Source: Kitasatospora mediocidica KCTC 9733
GTDB taxonomy: Bacteria; Actinomycetota; Actinomycetes; Streptomycetales; Streptomycetaceae
Assembly (NCBI RefSeq): GCF_000744225.1
Contig: NZ_JQLN01000006.1
Coordinates: 558,001-622,000, forward strand
DNA: 64,000 nt
Reading direction: 5' to 3'
Position 1 is the first letter of the stretch. Each line of letters opens with the position of its first letter. The notes below the pieces were generated by a model. It had not been told where the DNA came from. It did not search any database and worked only from the letters and a program-made list of their open reading frames with translations. Positions 26,365 to 34,764 of this stretch are shown piece after piece. The translations under genes and the position numbers were made by a program.

Positions 26365-27090
26365 TCACGTCCTCCTGCGCGCCAGAACGAGGAGGAATGG
26401 CGGCAGCTGTGCCCTCTGCGGCTGTTCGGCGGCGACCTGCGGGCCGGCGGCGGGCTCTGCCGTTGCTTCGAGCAGGAACCCGTGGGCGACCAGCGCGTTG
26501 AGGTAGGTGGACAGCTGCCGGTGCTGGTTTCCGGCTCGGCGCACGCCCTGGGGGTTGTCCGAGCGCCAGAATCCCTCGCTCACGTAGTCGCCCACCACGC
26601 GGCGCGGACGTCCTTGTGCCGAATCGGTCCAGGCCGCATGCGGTGCTTCGAAGCACGGGTGCGGGATGGTGAAGGCCAGGCGACCGCCCGGGGACAGGAC
26701 GCGTTGCGCGGCGGTCAGTGCGGCATCGAGGTCGGGAACGTTGTTCAGGGAGAGCCCGGCTGTCACCCAGTCGACGGAGTCGGTGGCCACCGTGGCCAGA
26801 ACGCATCCGTCGTCGATCGCGTAGCAGGCTCCGGTCGACAGGTTTCTCTCGGCGGCCTGGGCGTGCTCGATCATGCGCGGTGAGGGATCGATCCCCGTAA
26901 CCCGCGCACCGCGGGCGGCCAGGGCGCGGGTGATGATCCCCTCGCCGCAACCGAGGTCGAGAATGCTCCGGCCGGACAGCTCGACGGGCAGACAGTCGAG
27001 GAGGATGTCACGGCTGAACTCGTTCATGGCGGAGCCGGTGCGCAGAAGCTCGGCGTACCAGTCGGCGATGGTGTTCCAGGTGTCAGTCAT
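26365..27090 (-). CDS. Class I SAM-dependent methyltransferase
   Basis: 241 residues. SAM-binding motif I ILDLGCGEGIITRALAARGARVTGIDPS, motif post-I acidic residue in GIDPS, motif II region DWVTAGLSLNNVPDLDAAL, and motif III SPGGRLAFTIPHPCF. These mark a Methyltransf_11-like small-molecule enzyme. The ATG at 27090 (MTDTWNTIADWYAELL) matches the family's N-terminus better than the GTG at 27114, although neither has a clear Shine-Dalgarno site. Acceptor unknown. Confidence 0.85.
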   Translation of the reverse strand: MTDTWNTIADWYAELLRTGSAMNEFSRDILLDCLPVELSGRSILDLGCGEGIITRALAARGARVTGIDPSPRMIEHAQAAERNLSTGACYAIDDGCVLATVATDSVDWVTAGLSLNNVPDLDAALTAAQRVLSPGGRLAFTIPHPCFEAPHAAWTDSAQGRPRRVVGDYVSEGFWRSDNPQGVRRAGNQHRQLSTYLNALVAHGFLLEATAEPAAGPQVAAEQPQRAQLPPFLLVLARRRT

Positions 27091-27244
27091 CAAAACCCAG
27101 ACGCTACTCACCAACCACCTTCACAAGCAACGGAGTTATCGACCGATCCGCTGGATTTGGATCATCGTGCGCCGTGCGGGTCGGGCTGACGCACGCCCCC
27201 GGTGGCCCGGCTGGAACCGGGGGCTGGGTGTGTGGTGGGTCCGT

Positions 27245-27406
27245 ATGGGGGGACTCGTCCTGCCTTCGCAGCGGGCCACCCTGGTGATCCAGATCAACAC
27301 GGACATCTCCTCCCAGGGCCAGGAGCCCTCCAGCCTGCTGGCCCGGGCCATCACCGCGATCGTGACCCCGGACAACAGCTACGACAGCGCGTTGCCCCCG
27401 CGCTAG
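27245..27406 (+). CDS. Possible small protein (53 aa) or gene remnant
   Basis: The frame MGGLVLPSQRATLVIQINTD and onward has almost exclusively G/C third bases and ordinary amino-acid composition, unlike the surrounding non-coding DNA. It ends with its TAG inside a 24-bp palindrome. No ribosome-binding site is obvious before the ATG at 27245, so it may be the end of a decayed longer gene. No family recognised. Confidence 0.3.
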   Translation: MGGLVLPSQRATLVIQINTDISSQGQEPSSLLARAITAIVTPDNSYDSALPPR

Positions 27407-27416
27407 CGCGGGGGCA
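27393..27416. terminator. 24-bp perfect palindrome, bidirectional terminator
   Basis: TGCCCCCGCG-CTAG-CGCGGGGGCA is fully self-complementary. It lies 36 bases beyond the stop of the hexosaminidase gene and includes the stop of the small plus-strand frame. Confidence 0.7.
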
Positions 27417-27452
27417 GTGCCGCGACCGCCCCGCCGTTAGCCCACTGTCGGT

Positions 27453-29810
27453 TCAGCGCACTTCGAGGCTGAAGAGGGAGTAGCCCCAGGTGGTGCCGCG
27501 GGTGATGCCGTGGAACCGGACGTAGCGGGCGCCGGTCGGGGTGAAGGCCAGCGTGTCGGCGCCGGCGCCGGTCAGGTTGCGGCGGGAGGCGACGGTGGTC
27601 CAGGTGGTGTTGTCGGTGCTGGTCTGGATGTCGTAGTCCTTGCCGAAGGCGGCCTCCCAGGTGAGCCGGGCGCTGCCGTAGGCCCGCGGGGTGGGCCCGA
27701 GGTCGACGGCGAGCCACTGGTCGTCGCTGTAGGCGCTGGACCAGCGGGTGACCGGTGAGCCGTCGGTGGCGTACCCGGCGGGGAAGGCCGGGGTTTCGGT
27801 GGAGGACGCGGTGGTGGGCCTGCCCTGGGCCTGGTCGGCCGGGGCGCGCAGTTCGAAGGCGTAGAGGGAGTAGCCGTACCCGGTGGCGCGGGTGATGCCG
27901 TGCATCCGGACGTACCGCGCGGTCACCGGGGTGAACACGAGGTCGTCGGTGCCGGGGGCGGTCAGGTTGCGGCGGGAGGCGACGGTGGTCCAGGTGGTGT
28001 TGTCGGTGCTGGTCTGGATGTCGTAGTCCTTGCCGTACGCCGCCTCCCAGGTGAGCCGGGCCCGGCCCAGGTACTGGGGTGCGCCGAGGTCGACGGCGAG
28101 CCACTGGTCGTCGCTGTAGGCGCTGGACCAGCGGGTGGTGGGGTTGCCGTCGGTGGCGTTCGCGGCGGGGAAGGCCGGGGTCTCGGTGGAGGACGCGGCG
28201 GTGGGCTTGCCCCGGGCGAGGTCGGGGTCGGACGGGACGGTCAGCGGGTTGGGTAGGTAGGAGGTGCCGGGGCCCTGGCCGGCCGCCGCGGCGGTGAGCA
28301 GGAACGCACCGGCGTCGGTGCCTGCCTTGGTGCCGGACCAGGTCTTGGTGGCGACCGCGGCGAGGTATCTGCCGACCAGGCCGTGGACGTCCAACTCGGT
28401 GTAGGTGGCGTGCACGAGGTCGTTCCAGACTGCGGGCATCGCGCCCAGCAGGCCGGCCTGTTGCGGAGTGAGCGTCTCGCTGCCGGGGAAGACGTGCGGT
28501 TCCCAGGAGGCGAGGATCCAGGCCGGATCCAGGCCCTGCGGGTGGTAGTAGGTGGCGAACGGCACCACATACAGGTAGGCGTCGTTGGTGTTGACCACGC
28601 TGTAGCCGTCGCCGAGCGCCTCCTTGGGTCCGTACCAGCCGTTGTTCCAGCTCTCCATGGTGATCGCCCGGTCGTAACCGGCGGCGGAGCCGGACATCTG
28701 GTCGATGCTGCCCCACATCGCGGGCTGCTTGCCGAGCGTGCGGATGTGCGCGGCCATCGTGTTGACGTAGGTCTGGAACTGCGCGGCCGGTCCGCTGTAC
28801 TCGTCCGCGCCCAGGTGCAGGGTGGGCCCGCGGAACCAGGGGGCGAACTCGTCGAAGACCGACCGCATGAAGGTGGTGGCGGCCGGGTTGGCGAGGTCGA
28901 GTTGGTCGGACTTGCCGCCGTTCAGGCCGATCGACGGGTTGAACGCGATGAACGCTCCGGCGTGCGCGGGTGCGTCGAACTCCGGGATGATCGTGAGGGA
29001 GTTGGCCGCGGCCGCGTTCTCGAAGCCGTCCCAGTCGGCGCGGCTGTACGAGCCGTCGGCCGCCGCGAGCCCGGCGAACGCCGGGTTGTCGCTGCGCAGC
29101 CGGAACGCGTGGTACTGGGTGGACCAGTCGGTCCCGCCGATCTCGTTGTCGTTCAGGTGCAGATGGAAGGTGTTGAGCTTCAGCCACCCCATCCAGTTGA
29201 TGTACGCGGTGATGAACTGCGGCGTGAACCATCGGCGGCCGACGTCCAACACGAAGCCGCGCACCGGGTAGTTGGGGTAGTCCACGGCGGTGCCCTGCGG
29301 CAGGCTCGCCCGGTCGGCGGCCGACAGCAGGGCCTGGAGCAGGCTGCGGGTGGCGTAGTACGCACCCGCCTCCGCACCCGCGGTGATCACCACGCGGTCC
29401 GAGACGGCCAGTTGGTACGCCTCGCCCTTCAGCGAGCTCAGCGCGCCCCCGTAGGACGCGCCCGGGTCGACGGTGAGCACGATGTCCCCGGCGCCCGGGA
29501 CGCCGGTGGCGGCGGCCAGCGTCCAGCCGAGCAGTTCCCTTGCTTCGCTGACCAGTTGACCGGCGATCTGGGTGAGCCGGGCCGAGGCGCCGGCTGGGGT
29601 GACCACCCGGGCGGCCGGGCTGAGCTTGAGTGTTCCGGTGCTGCCGGTCCACTCCTGGAGCGCCGGTACCACCCCGGCCGGAGCCGGATTGGCGGCGGCC
29701 GGGGCGGCGTTCGCCCGGCCGGGGTCGAGCAGCGAGGCCGAGGCGGCGGCCGCGAGTGCGCCACCGAGCAGTGAGCGACGGGAAATCGGCATGGGTGTGG
29801 GCATGCGCAT
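27453..29810 (-). CDS. Secreted GH20 beta-N-acetylhexosaminidase with two F5/8-type (CBM32-like) domains
   Basis: 785 residues. A Tat-like signal (ISRRSLLGGALAAAASASLL) precedes the GH20 domain (about 45-490), with its N-terminal GH20b-type subdomain and a barrel carrying the catalytic Asp336-Glu337 pair in HLGADEYSG. Two discoidin-like modules follow (about 510-640 and 650-785). They are nearly identical in places (ARLTWEAAYGKDYDIQTSTD and ARLTWEAAFGKDYDIQTSTD). Releases GlcNAc/GalNAc from chitin oligomers or glycoconjugates outside the cell. A DasR-like site lies 116 bp upstream of the start, consistent with GlcNAc-responsive repression. Confidence 0.93.
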   Translation of the reverse strand: MRMPTPMPISRRSLLGGALAAAASASLLDPGRANAAPAAANPAPAGVVPALQEWTGSTGTLKLSPAARVVTPAGASARLTQIAGQLVSEARELLGWTLAAATGVPGAGDIVLTVDPGASYGGALSSLKGEAYQLAVSDRVVITAGAEAGAYYATRSLLQALLSAADRASLPQGTAVDYPNYPVRGFVLDVGRRWFTPQFITAYINWMGWLKLNTFHLHLNDNEIGGTDWSTQYHAFRLRSDNPAFAGLAAADGSYSRADWDGFENAAAANSLTIIPEFDAPAHAGAFIAFNPSIGLNGGKSDQLDLANPAATTFMRSVFDEFAPWFRGPTLHLGADEYSGPAAQFQTYVNTMAAHIRTLGKQPAMWGSIDQMSGSAAGYDRAITMESWNNGWYGPKEALGDGYSVVNTNDAYLYVVPFATYYHPQGLDPAWILASWEPHVFPGSETLTPQQAGLLGAMPAVWNDLVHATYTELDVHGLVGRYLAAVATKTWSGTKAGTDAGAFLLTAAAAGQGPGTSYLPNPLTVPSDPDLARGKPTAASSTETPAFPAANATDGNPTTRWSSAYSDDQWLAVDLGAPQYLGRARLTWEAAYGKDYDIQTSTDNTTWTTVASRRNLTAPGTDDLVFTPVTARYVRMHGITRATGYGYSLYAFELRAPADQAQGRPTTASSTETPAFPAGYATDGSPVTRWSSAYSDDQWLAVDLGPTPRAYGSARLTWEAAFGKDYDIQTSTDNTTWTTVASRRNLTGAGADTLAFTPTGARYVRFHGITRGTTWGYSLFSLEVR
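27571..28035. repeat. 75-bp exact direct repeat within the hexosaminidase gene
   Basis: Positions 27571-27645 and 27961-28035 are identical over 75 bp, 390 bp apart. They encode the same stretch of the two F5/8-type modules. A recent duplication or gene conversion between the modules is the simplest explanation; recombination between them would delete exactly one module in frame. Confidence 0.85.
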
Positions 29811-29925
29811 GACGACCTTATGAGTGAGGGTGGCCCCTGCTCGACATACCTGGGGTGTGGGGTGGGGGCTTTCCGGCAGTTATTCCACTGCCGCAATGCA
29901 CTGTCAAGACGCGCGTCAAAGCTAT

Positions 29926-29941
29926 ACAGGTCTAGACCTAT
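29926..29941. promoter_or_regulatory. DasR-like operator (dre)
   Basis: ACAGGTCTAGACCTAT matches 13 of 16 positions of the DasR consensus ACTGGTCTAGACCAGT, with an intact 12-bp palindromic core AGGTCTAGACCT. It lies 116 bp upstream of the GH20 start, in a short AT-richer stretch. DasR is the GntR-family GlcNAc-6-phosphate sensor controlling chitin and GlcNAc use, so the gene context supports the call. Confidence 0.8.
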
Positions 29942-30070
29942 TAGCAGTAACGTTTGAAAAGAGCAGGCCAGTGGGCATATGTGACGTACAGTGGAGTGCA
30001 TAAAGCGGAGGACTCGATCTCGAAACGTGATCCGGGCGAGGCCGGCCCCCGAGGGTGGTCAGATCGACCC

Positions 30071-30781
30071 ATGGTGGATGTACGCGCGCTGGCCCTCGAC
30101 TTCGGCGGCACCCTGGCGCGCCCGGGGCCGCGCCCCGACGGGGCGATCGTCGCGGAGGTTCTGCGTGGACTGGCGGGAACCGTCGTCCCGGACGGCTTCC
30201 CCGCCGTCTTCGACGCCGTCGGCCGACGCATCCGACGGGAGGACCGCGCCCGGGGTGTGCAGAGCCTCTTCGCCGAACAGCTGCACCGGGCGGCGCGGGA
30301 GTGCGGCGCCGTGCTCCCCGATCTGCCGGGCGCCATCGAGGCGTTGTTCACCGCGGTGCCCGATGCCGAGGTCGACCCGGCGGCGGCCGACGCGCTGCGC
30401 CGGGTGCGGCGTGACCACGGCGGCCTGAGGTGCGTGCTCGCCTGTGACACCCAGCGCCCCGAGAGCGTACGCCGGCGCACGCTCCGGGCGGCCGGCCTCG
30501 CCGACTGCTTCGACGCCCTGGTCCTGTCCAGCACGGTGGGGGCCCGAAAGCCCCACCGCCGGTTCTACGACGCGGTGGTGGACGCGGCGGGCTGCCGGCC
30601 GCAGGAGATTCTCTTCGTCGGGGACACCCCGGCCAAGGACGCGATCGGACCGCACGCGTACGGCATGCGCGCAGTTCTCGTCACCCCGGCGGCGCGCCCG
30701 GACGGTCTGCCGCAGGAGATCGGTGTGATCGGGCACTTCGCCGAGCTGCCGGGCTATCTGGCCCGGCTGCTGCGAAGCTAA
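30071..30781 (+). CDS. HAD-family hydrolase
   Basis: 236 residues. Motif I is LDFGGTLA (Asp10; the usual second Asp is Gly, as in several HAD phosphatases). A helical cap covers about 15-95, motif II is in VLACDT, the lysine of motif III is in ARKPHRRFY, and motif IV is FVGDTPAKDAIG. The ATG at 30071 gives the natural N-terminus. Its TAA overlaps, tail to tail, the stop of the convergent 30778-32445 gene. Likely phosphatase, substrate unknown; possibly the dephosphorylating partner of the adjacent kinase-rich locus (inference from position only). Confidence 0.85.
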   Translation: MVDVRALALDFGGTLARPGPRPDGAIVAEVLRGLAGTVVPDGFPAVFDAVGRRIRREDRARGVQSLFAEQLHRAARECGAVLPDLPGAIEALFTAVPDAEVDPAAADALRRVRRDHGGLRCVLACDTQRPESVRRRTLRAAGLADCFDALVLSSTVGARKPHRRFYDAVVDAAGCRPQEILFVGDTPAKDAIGPHAYGMRAVLVTPAARPDGLPQEIGVIGHFAELPGYLARLLRS

Positions 30782-32445
30782 CCCCCCGGAGTGCAACTGA
30801 GCGAAGCGGTCCGCCGGTTGGGCAGCCGCAGCCCCAACTGGTCGGGGCTCGGCTGGTCGGGGCTCAGGTGGTCAGGGCTCGGCACCGGCTCCAGCCGGCC
30901 GCCGGCGCCCGGTGCGGCGTACAAGTCGTAGTAGGCGTCCCAGAGTCCGGCCTCGGTGATGGCGGCGTCGGCCGGGGCGGTGTGCAGTCCGGCCGGCACC
31001 CGGCCGGGGTCGGCGCACAGGGCGGCGGCGGCGATCAGGGTGCCGGCGCGGTAGGCGTCGTAGCCCTGGCTGGGGATGGAGTCGGCCTCGAAGAGATTCA
31101 TTGAGCGGCCGTTGCCCAGCACGGTGACCGCCCGGCCGCAGGCCAGCTCGAAGCGCAGGCCCACCCCGGGGATCTCGGTGGCGCCCGCGCGGTGGGCGCC
31201 TTCCGTCAGGACGGAGAAGTCGCGGGTGGCGAACGGGGCGAGCAGCACCTCGTCGGGCAGTCGGCCCAGGTCGGCTTCGGTCAGGGCGACTTCGCCGGTG
31301 GTGCCGATCACCAGGAACGGCGTGCCGGCGGCCAGCGCCTGGCCGGCGGTGCGGTAGGTGGTGAAGCCGCTCTCGGCCGCGTCGATGAGGGCCGGCAGGT
31401 CGGTGTCGACCACGTCGACCCGGCAGCCCAGATCGCGCAGTTGGGTACCGAGCCGGGAGCCGAGGGTCCCGTAGCCCAGCAGCAGGACCTGGCGACCGAT
31501 GATCTTGCGGTCCGGCAGCAGGGCGCGCAGCCGGCGCAGGCAGGAGTCGGCGATCTCGCGGTAGCCCAGACGGGACTTGACCTGGGAGCGGGCCAGGTTG
31601 AGCACCGGGATGGCGAGTTCTCCGGCGGCGGCGATGCGCTTGATGCCGCTGACGGTCAGTTCCAGCGCGGCGTCCACCCGGCGCGGCGCGCCGAGAGCGC
31701 CGTAGCCGCGGGCCAGCAGCCCGCCGTCGTCGACCACCAGGACCCGCCGGCCGGCCGCGCGGGCGGCGTCGAGGAACGCGTCGATGTCGCGGCCGACCCG
31801 GGCGAGTTCACCCTGATGGGCGGCCGGGTCGTTGACGGCCGTGTTGTCCAGGACGTCGCTGCGGTAGCCGCGGGCCTGGAAGGTCGCGTGCACCCGGTCC
31901 CGGTTCCAGGTCCGGTCGCCCTTGTCCAGGGCGAAGATCCACTCGGCGGGGATGCCGGCCCGCTCCATCGCCAGGACGAATCCCGTGCTGTGCTCCAGGT
32001 AGTGGTCACGGAAGATCAGCGCCCAGTTCTCGAAGGCCGGCTGAGCGCCGCTGTAGCGCTCCAGCAGCGGCATGGCGGCCCGGATGCCGTCCAGTTCGCC
32101 GTCCGTGTAGGGCAGCGCATGGGCAGCCAGCGTGTCGCGCAGTTCGGCGGCGAGCCGTCTGCCGCCACTGCCGGGGCCGGGGTCGATCAGGATGTCCACG
32201 GCGGCGGGCGGGGGCAGGTGGAAGCCCAGCGTGCGCGGTGCCTGGGGCGGCAGGCTCCGGAACCGCACGGTGACCAGCGGGTGTGAGGTGACCGGGTCGG
32301 CCAGCCGCAGCGTCCCGGCGCTCTCCCGCACGCACCGGAGCTGATGGCGCGTGGCCAGCGCGGTGACGGCGGCGGTGACCGCCTCACCGCTGATCGGTCC
32401 GCTGAGGACCGCCCACTCGTCCTCGGCTGTGGCCGTGGTGGACAT
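30778..32445 (-). CDS. S-adenosylhomocysteine-hydrolase-like NAD-binding enzyme
   Basis: 555 residues, longer than typical SAHH (430-490). The C-terminal part has the NAD-binding glycine motif LLLGYGTLGSRLG (Gly324 onward), GTTGEVALTEADL and NGRSMNLFEADSIPSQG, arranged as in AdoHcyase NAD domains. SQVKSRLGYREIADSC precedes it. The first ~110 residues resemble nothing I know. ATG at 32445 follows AAGGAG; the GTG at 32451 sits inside that site. Last gene of the peptide locus. It may perform an NAD-dependent oxidation/elimination/reduction, as SAHH does, on a non-SAH substrate. Confidence 0.7.
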   Translation of the reverse strand: MSTTATAEDEWAVLSGPISGEAVTAAVTALATRHQLRCVRESAGTLRLADPVTSHPLVTVRFRSLPPQAPRTLGFHLPPPAAVDILIDPGPGSGGRRLAAELRDTLAAHALPYTDGELDGIRAAMPLLERYSGAQPAFENWALIFRDHYLEHSTGFVLAMERAGIPAEWIFALDKGDRTWNRDRVHATFQARGYRSDVLDNTAVNDPAAHQGELARVGRDIDAFLDAARAAGRRVLVVDDGGLLARGYGALGAPRRVDAALELTVSGIKRIAAAGELAIPVLNLARSQVKSRLGYREIADSCLRRLRALLPDRKIIGRQVLLLGYGTLGSRLGTQLRDLGCRVDVVDTDLPALIDAAESGFTTYRTAGQALAAGTPFLVIGTTGEVALTEADLGRLPDEVLLAPFATRDFSVLTEGAHRAGATEIPGVGLRFELACGRAVTVLGNGRSMNLFEADSIPSQGYDAYRAGTLIAAAALCADPGRVPAGLHTAPADAAITEAGLWDAYYDLYAAPGAGGRLEPVPSPDHLSPDQPSPDQLGLRLPNRRTASLSCTPGG

Positions 32446-32487
32446 CGTCACTCCTTCGTTCGTGGTGCGCCGCCCCGGCGGGAGCGG

Positions 32488-33528
32488 TCAGTGCCGGTGG
32501 GCGGCCTCGGCCAAGGCGCTCTCGACCTCGCCGAGGCGCTCCAGCAGGCGCTGGGCCGCGGCGTGCCGCAGCAGCCAGAACCGGTCCAGGTCGTCCTGGA
32601 GCAGGCCGGGCGCGAGATAGTGCTGCTTGACGCCGTACAGGCTGGTCAGCAGTTGGAGCAGTGCCACCCGCGCGCAGGCGGTGACGTCGGCCGCGGGCAG
32701 TCGCGGGCCGGTCTCCAGGTAGGCGCGGACCAGGTTCACCCCCGAGGCGATCCAGTCCTGGTCCAGCACGACCGTGCGCGGGTCGAAGGCGATCCGGCCC
32801 AGTTCGTAGGCGACCGCGAACGGGTCGGGTGGCAGGAAGTCCAGGACCGCGGTGAGCTCGTCGCCCCGGAACAGCAGATTGACGGCGGAGTAGTCGCCGT
32901 GCAGGACCTGGCAGGTGAGCGGCGGGAGCCCGGCCAGCAGCGCGGGGACGTGGTGCAGCACCGCGCGCCGCTCGGCCAGCGTCCGTAGTGCCTGCGCGTC
33001 GAAGGCGTCGGGCCTGGCGCGTTCGCCGGCGACGGCCAGCAGCTTGCCGACGGTGGCGTCCAGGTGCCCGAGGTCCGGGTGCAGCCAGCGCGCCAGCTTC
33101 GCCGACGGACCGCGCCCGGCCGGGTGGTCGGCGAAGGCGGTGTGAATGCGGCCCAGGGCGGCTCCGGCGGCGCGCTGCTGGGCGCGGTTGAAGGCACCGT
33201 CGACGATCGCGCCGGGCACCCACTCCCACACCGAGAGGGCGACACCGTCCCGCTCGACGACGCTCTGCCCGTCGGTCGAGGGCCGCACCGACGCGACCGG
33301 CACCTGGTGCAGGCCGGCCAGCCGGCTCTGCTCGACCGCCTGCCGTTCGCGTTCCAGGTCGCCGCCGCCACCCGGATACTGCTTGACGAACAGCACGGTG
33401 TCCGCCACCCGGGCACGGTAGTTGACGGTGACCTGGCCGACCGGAAGCCGCTCCAGCACGGCGCCGGGCAGGCCGTAGGCGCGGGCCAGCACCGTGCTGG
33501 GAGCGGGCTGCACCCTGGGGTCCGACAC
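32488..33528 (-). CDS. APH-fold phosphotransferase (kinase) A of the peptide locus
   Basis: 346 residues. Nucleotide-binding strand LFVKQYPGG, catalytic loop CQVLHGDYSAVNLLF (H-x-D-x4-N) and metal-binding aspartate in VLDFLPPDPF define the aminoglycoside-phosphotransferase/choline-kinase fold. The GTG at 33528 after GAGGAG gives exactly the length (346) of its paralog at 34765-35805, with which it shares LYGVKQHYL and the following helix. It probably phosphorylates a sugar, alcohol or Ser/Thr side chain of the pathway intermediate. Confidence 0.8.
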   Translation of the reverse strand: MSDPRVQPAPSTVLARAYGLPGAVLERLPVGQVTVNYRARVADTVLFVKQYPGGGGDLERERQAVEQSRLAGLHQVPVASVRPSTDGQSVVERDGVALSVWEWVPGAIVDGAFNRAQQRAAGAALGRIHTAFADHPAGRGPSAKLARWLHPDLGHLDATVGKLLAVAGERARPDAFDAQALRTLAERRAVLHHVPALLAGLPPLTCQVLHGDYSAVNLLFRGDELTAVLDFLPPDPFAVAYELGRIAFDPRTVVLDQDWIASGVNLVRAYLETGPRLPAADVTACARVALLQLLTSLYGVKQHYLAPGLLQDDLDRFWLLRHAAAQRLLERLGEVESALAEAAHRH

Positions 33529-33610
33529 GACGTCTCCTCGGTCTGCTCGCTGCTTCTCGTCCTGCGACGACAGCCTAGGCAACACCCCGGGCGATCCCCG
33601 GCCGGGGCGT

Positions 33611-34714
33611 TCACGCGGCGGGCTCGGTCGAACGGACCGGGCACGGTGTGCGCAGCCGCTCGGCCGTGCGGGCGATGAGTTCGAGCGGTTCCAGGTCGAG
33701 CCGGGGTGGTCGGCCGGGGGCCAACAGCGCGCTGACGCCCCGTCGGATCGCGGTGTCCAGCGGGGAGTCGTGGATGACCCGGTCCTCCAGCAGCCGTCCG
33801 TCGCGCTCGACGGTGAGGCGGTGCGCGTTGCGGGGCAGGCGCCAGCCGGCCGCCGCGCCGACCGGGTCGAGGTCGAGCCGGAAGGCGGTGGCGCCCGAGC
33901 GCAGCAGCACGTACCGCCGGCGGTGCTCGGAGCCGGTCGACGGTGCCAGCCAGCCGGCGGTGTCCGTGGGCGGGGGACCGACGGCTGCCCGGGAGGGTGC
34001 GAGGACGGCGGAGTACAGCTCCAACGCGGTCCCGCAGGCCAGCGCCGTCCGCTCCTCCAACGCGGTGGTGAACAGGGCCGGGTGGTAGCGGGCGCGCAGC
34101 TCGCCGGCGGGCTCCCGCCCGCTGAGGTATCCCCGGACCGCCCCCGGCGGCAGCAGACGGCGCAGCACGGCCAGCATGTGCAGCCACTCGTAGCCCAGGA
34201 CCCCGTAGTCGAGATCGACGAACCGGCCCGCGGCGATGTCCGAGGAGCGGTCCTTGGTGAAGACGATGCGCAGCCACTCGGGCACCTCGCGCTGCGGCCC
34301 GTGAGCGCGGACGGCCTCGGTGAGGACGTCCAGCGCCCGCGCGTGGGCGTACTGGTCGATGACCACCACCCGGGCCCGGGGGTGCAGCGCCAGCAGGTCG
34401 CGGAGCTGCGCGATCTCCCGGCTCGGGCAGGCGGGCTTCTCCAGCAGGACCCGCGCGGCCGGCTGCCTGGCCAGCAGGGCGCGCAGCACGGGCAGGTGCT
34501 CGGCGGTCGGGCAGCAGACGGACCAGACGTCCGTGCGGTCGACGATCCGGTCGGGCAGCCGCTCGACGGCGCTCCAGCCGGCGCCGCCCGGCAGGTACCG
34601 CGCGGACTGCGGGTCGACGACGGTCAGTTCGGCCCCCATGCCGCGCAGGACGGTCCCGTGGAGCCGTCCCGCGACGCCGAAGCCGACCAGGCATGCGCGC
34701 AGGGGTGTCGTCAA
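33611..34714 (-). CDS. Gfo/Idh/MocA-family oxidoreductase
   Basis: 367 residues. The N-terminal Rossmann domain has LVGFGVAGRLHG and the family's catalytic EKP in VLLEKPACPS. The C-terminal alpha/beta domain includes WLRIVFTKDRSSDIAAGRFVDLDYG. The start is a TTG at 34714 with GGAG five bases ahead; no ATG or GTG is available in frame before the fold begins. Oxidises or epimerises a sugar- or cyclitol-type carbon with NAD(P). It lies between the two APH-fold kinases. Confidence 0.8.
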   Translation of the reverse strand: MTTPLRACLVGFGVAGRLHGTVLRGMGAELTVVDPQSARYLPGGAGWSAVERLPDRIVDRTDVWSVCCPTAEHLPVLRALLARQPAARVLLEKPACPSREIAQLRDLLALHPRARVVVIDQYAHARALDVLTEAVRAHGPQREVPEWLRIVFTKDRSSDIAAGRFVDLDYGVLGYEWLHMLAVLRRLLPPGAVRGYLSGREPAGELRARYHPALFTTALEERTALACGTALELYSAVLAPSRAAVGPPPTDTAGWLAPSTGSEHRRRYVLLRSGATAFRLDLDPVGAAAGWRLPRNAHRLTVERDGRLLEDRVIHDSPLDTAIRRGVSALLAPGRPPRLDLEPLELIARTAERLRTPCPVRSTEPAA

Positions 34715-34764
34715 CGTCGCTCCGATGTCCGTGGTGGGTGCGTGGGCGGGTGGATGGGGGTCCG

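Noticed and set aside
22826..26950. 1374-residue minus-strand frame across the NB-ARC and epimerase genes
   Set aside because: Spans several plus-strand genes and their intergenic spaces, and has no domain similarity.
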